DNA of 15,223 bases from JAEDES01 sp964470055. GTDB taxonomy: Bacteria; Bacillota_I; Bacilli_A; RF39; UBA660. The number at the start of each line of letters is the position of its first letter. Position 1 is the stretch's first letter. A program made the translations under genes and the position numbers. The DNA is taken from the NCBI GenBank assembly GCA_964470055.1, contig CAYXZZ010000036.1:1-15223 (forward strand). The letters are read 5' to 3'. Shown piece by piece: positions 13,832 through 15,223 of the stretch. Below the pieces are notes generated by a model. It had not been told where the DNA came from. It saw only the letters and a program-made list of their open reading frames with translations, and made no database searches.

Positions 13832-14530
13832 TTATTTTGATTTTTTTAAGTATAATTGGTCATTTTTATCGAGATATACTCCATATAGTCCTTTTTTAGG
13901 ACATTTAAAAATTAAGGATATTTCTTCATCTGAAGGAGAAACTGGCTCCTTAGTTGATGGCGTGTCCTCTGTTTTTGTGCTTTCTTCCGGTTCTTTTTCT
14001 GGTTCTGTTTGAGGAGCGTCTTGAATGGTTTTAAAATCTAGATTGGCAGTGTTTAGAATGGTGATTGAATCATCAACCCAAAGGCATTCTTCTGGTTTTT
14101 TTCCATTATTAATAGAATAGTTTCCAGCACTATTTTTATGCCAGCCAGTTCCAGTGAATTTTCCTTTTCCACATTCAATATGGCAGTGATTACCTGTTGC
14201 TTTTCCTTTTGTACCCTCTGTATAAAACGGGGTTTTTCTATTTAGTTTTTGTCCAACAAATAAATTACTAACGTCATTTGAATGGGCAAACATAATAGTC
14301 ATATAGTCAATTGTTCCATCAGGATATTCAACTGGTTCTGTACTCTCTAGCCAAACTTCATTTGCGTCTTCTTGATAAATCTTTTTTATTATTCCAGTAA
14401 ATGGGGTATATAAAGTTGATATTTCTCCATTAAGTCCGGCTTCATCTATTGCATAACTGTCGATATGACTTCCATTGTTGTAACTTTGAGTTATTCTCAT
14501 AAATTTACTTGGGTATAGTGGCTTTTCCAT
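13832..14530 (-). CDS. M23-like peptidase / phage-type endolysin
   Basis: 232 residues without a signal peptide. The N-terminal ~130 residues have the lysostaphin-like (M23) arrangement: R-I-T-Q-S-Y, then G-S-H22-I-D-S-Y-A-I-D29 (zinc His and Asp), T-P-F-T-G-I-I-K-K-I, F-A-H83-S-N-D-V, V-G-Q-K-L and G-N-H115-C-H117-I-E (the H-x-H pair). M23 enzymes cut peptidoglycan cross-bridges. A Pro/Glu/Thr/Ser-rich linker (about 172-203) leads to a short C-terminal beta segment (L-I-F-K-C-P-K-K-G-L-Y-G-V-Y-L), perhaps a wall-binding module. The start overlaps the holin-like stop (TAATG), with GAGGAGG 10 nt upstream. Such pairs are lysis cassettes in phages; here the pair sits directly upstream of essC. 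It may be a phage relic or a T7SS wall-opening enzyme. Confidence 0.75.
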   Translation of the reverse strand: MEKPLYPSKFMRITQSYNNGSHIDSYAIDEAGLNGEISTLYTPFTGIIKKIYQEDANEVWLESTEPVEYPDGTIDYMTIMFAHSNDVSNLFVGQKLNRKTPFYTEGTKGKATGNHCHIECGKGKFTGTGWHKNSAGNYSINNGKKPEECLWVDDSITILNTANLDFKTIQDAPQTEPEKEPEESTKTEDTPSTKEPVSPSDEEISLIFKCPKKGLYGVYLDKNDQLYLKKSK

Positions 14531-14871
14531 TATTCCGAATCCTCCTCATTAATAATATTCTCTTCTGGAATAGAGACAGTATTTCTAGCAATGATTTCAC
14601 TATATGAAAGTAATTTTCCTTCTAATGTCTTATAGATTGTATCAGCACCTAGAAAAGAAAATAATCCAACCCAAAGACTTGTGGGAAATGGTATATCAGT
14701 AAAAGTAATGCAGAAAATTATTCCTGTTAGAACATTCACTACTAATGAATATAAGGGAACGTAAATACTACTTTTAAAATTTACTTTCGTTTTTTGAATT
14801 AAAGCACAAGTTATAACACTTAGCGCAATAGAAATTACTAGTAATTCTTGTAGATATTCTATATTTAACAT
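14530..14871 (-). CDS. Small holin-like membrane protein
   Basis: 113 residues with three hydrophobic segments (about 8-25, 37-58 and 64-84) and a short acidic C-terminal tail (E-E-N-I-I-N-E-E-D-S-E). Size, topology and its position directly before, and overlapping by one base with, an M23 lysin gene match phage holins, which form pores that let a signal-less lysin reach the wall. I cannot name the holin family with certainty; another small membrane protein is possible. ATG at 14871 has an excellent AAGGAGG six bases upstream. Upstream lie a candidate promoter and a palindrome at 14988-15015, with a leader of about 110 nt. Confidence 0.6.
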   Translation of the reverse strand: MLNIEYLQELLVISIALSVITCALIQKTKVNFKSSIYVPLYSLVVNVLTGIIFCITFTDIPFPTSLWVGLFSFLGADTIYKTLEGKLLSYSEIIARNTVSIPEENIINEEDSE

Positions 14872-14987
14872 ATATTACCTCCTTGTAGTAATATATGCAA
14901 AAGGAAAAGGGCAAGTGCACTTATTTTTTTGTGATTCTAGAAACATAAAATTAGAATAGAAGAACTACTAAACTTTGATTTTATAAG

Positions 14988-15015
14988 ATTTTACACAATA
15001 TTGTGTATGATACAA
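14988..15015 (-). promoter_or_regulatory. Candidate promoter of the holin/M23 (and T7SS) transcript
   Basis: On the minus strand TTGTAT (15015-15010) and TAAAAT (14993-14988) are 16 nt apart. The spacer consists nearly entirely of the perfect palindrome at 14992-15007. The match to consensus is moderate; the geometry with the palindrome adds weight. Confidence 0.42.
14992..15007. promoter_or_regulatory. 16-bp perfect palindrome, operator-like
   Basis: TACACAATATTGTGTA is self-complementary over all 16 bases with no loop, so it looks like a binding site for a dimeric regulator rather than a terminator. It lies between the -35 and -10 of the promoter for the holin-like gene, where a bound repressor would block RNA polymerase. 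The cognate regulator is not encoded in the window. Confidence 0.5.
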
Positions 15016-15036
15016 CTTGATTTTTTATTTTATTGC

Positions 15037-15067
15037 AGCAAAAAAGCCAGATATAAATCTGACTTTT
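15037..15067 (-). terminator. Terminator of an upstream minus-strand gene
   Basis: On the minus strand AAAAGTCAGAT pairs with ATCTGGCTTTT (15067-15057/15052-15042; all 11 positions pair counting one G-U) around a 4-nt loop, followed by TTTTTTGC. It closes a unit entering from beyond the window and separates it from the holin/T7SS promoter. Confidence 0.8.
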
Positions 15068-15191
15068 GAAAGCTGTATATTAACGTTTTGTAAATTAGCT
15101 TCCCTTTATTTATGCGGGTTTACAGCGTTATTGTATGATACCCATAGTGTTTACAAGTGACTCTAAGGTATCTTAGTAATTTTTTACTTAT
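15068..15191. other. Non-coding stretch with repeats, upstream of the holin promoter
   Basis: No convincing gene. GTTTACA occurs twice as a direct repeat (15118-15124 and 15149-15155, exactly 31 bp apart) and TGTAAA once inverted (15089-15094). GATACC (about 15138-15143) and GGTATC (15167-15172) could pair on the minus-strand transcript, and CTAAG/CTTAG (15163-15176) form a small hairpin. This could be a 3' untranslated region of the upstream gene, a small RNA ending at the terminator at 15042, or a protein-binding region. Confidence 0.35.
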
Positions 15192-15223
15192 TTATTTTAC
15201 TGTTAATGTTTTATTTTCGTTGT
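15192..15223 (-). CDS. Possible C-terminal end of an upstream gene, cut by window edge
   Basis: One minus-strand frame entering at the window edge reads N-E-N-K-T-L-T-V-K and then TAA at 15192. Only nine codons are visible, so this is a weak call. The terminator 124 nt further on shows that something is transcribed into this region from outside the window, which is the main reason to list it. Confidence 0.22.
   Translation of the reverse strand, partial: NENKTLTVK

Noticed and set aside
13809..14012. Plus-strand frame of 67 codons opposite the M23-like gene
   Set aside because: It is antisense to the Pro/Glu linker of a supported gene, has low-complexity Ser/Gly content and no ribosome site.
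14992..15007. Rex or Fur binding site for the palindrome
   Set aside because: The Rex consensus needs TTGTGA...TCACAA with a spacer and Fur needs GATAATGAT-type repeats; neither matches, so only an unnamed operator is proposed.
15068..15191. tRNA, tmRNA or known riboswitch in the structured stretch
   Set aside because: No cloverleaf, T-loop (GGTTCRA) or recognisable riboswitch core could be found by eye on either strand.
1..15223. Reassignment of TGA to Trp (Mycoplasma-type code)
   Set aside because: Trp residues in essC and other genes use TGG, all long genes are intact with TGA as stop, and TGA ends the ApeA-like and 92-residue genes.
1..15223. CRISPR array or insertion sequence
   Set aside because: No regularly spaced repeats and no transposase-like frame with inverted ends are visible.

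Overview
The window is AT-rich, Gram-positive (Firmicutes/Bacilli-like) DNA, most likely from an uncultured gut lineage of the Mollicutes-related, Erysipelotrichales or RF39 type. This rests on AAGGAGG-type ribosome binding sites, short T-tailed terminators, TATAAT promoters, strong A/T codon bias and a type VIIb secretion ATPase. Trp is encoded by TGG, and long genes run intact with TGA treated as a stop, so the standard bacterial code applies. I recognise no rRNA, tRNA, CRISPR array or complete transposase. The taxonomic guess is inference.

Layout. (A) 1-1760, minus strand: the start of a MobV/Pre-type relaxase cut by the window edge, then an ApeA-like HEPN protein (candidate abortive-infection RNase). 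This stretch is richer in A/T and in Ile/Asn/Lys/Tyr codons than the rest and looks like mobile cargo. (B) 1759-2117: an intergenic stretch with two terminators and what looks like an 18-codon N-terminal stub of an Amidase_3 cell-wall amidase, a possible junction between the mobile DNA and older chromosome. (C) 2118-6084, minus: a RES-domain-like protein, a CorA-type Mg2+ channel, and a two-gene operon of an Abi_2 (AbiD/F) HEPN protein translationally coupled to a membrane-anchored HtrA-like protease. (D) 6153-8336, plus: a zinc-dependent phospholipase C-like protein and a SpoIID-like protein whose catalytic Glu is replaced. Regions C and D are fired by divergent promoters that form a 12-bp inverted repeat. 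(E) 8335-14871, minus: a compact type VII secretion locus. Holin-like and M23-like genes (a TAATG-coupled lysis-type pair) precede essC, followed by a YukD/EsaB ubiquitin-like gene and two very small WXG100-like helical genes, closed by a bidirectional terminator. (F) 14872-15223: a candidate promoter whose spacer carries a 16-bp perfect palindrome, then a terminator and structured DNA belonging to an upstream minus-strand unit.

How the genes may work together. EssC (FHA, two membrane segments, three P-loop domains) with EsaB and the Esx-like proteins forms a reduced T7SS; EssB, EsaA and EssA are not in the window. The holin/M23 pair directly upstream could be a phage-derived lysis cassette or could open the cell wall for secretion. 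Regions A-C hold three families linked to defence or toxicity (ApeA-HEPN, RES, Abi_2-HEPN), so this may be a defence-rich accessory region. The least explained combination is the Abi_2-HtrA coupling.
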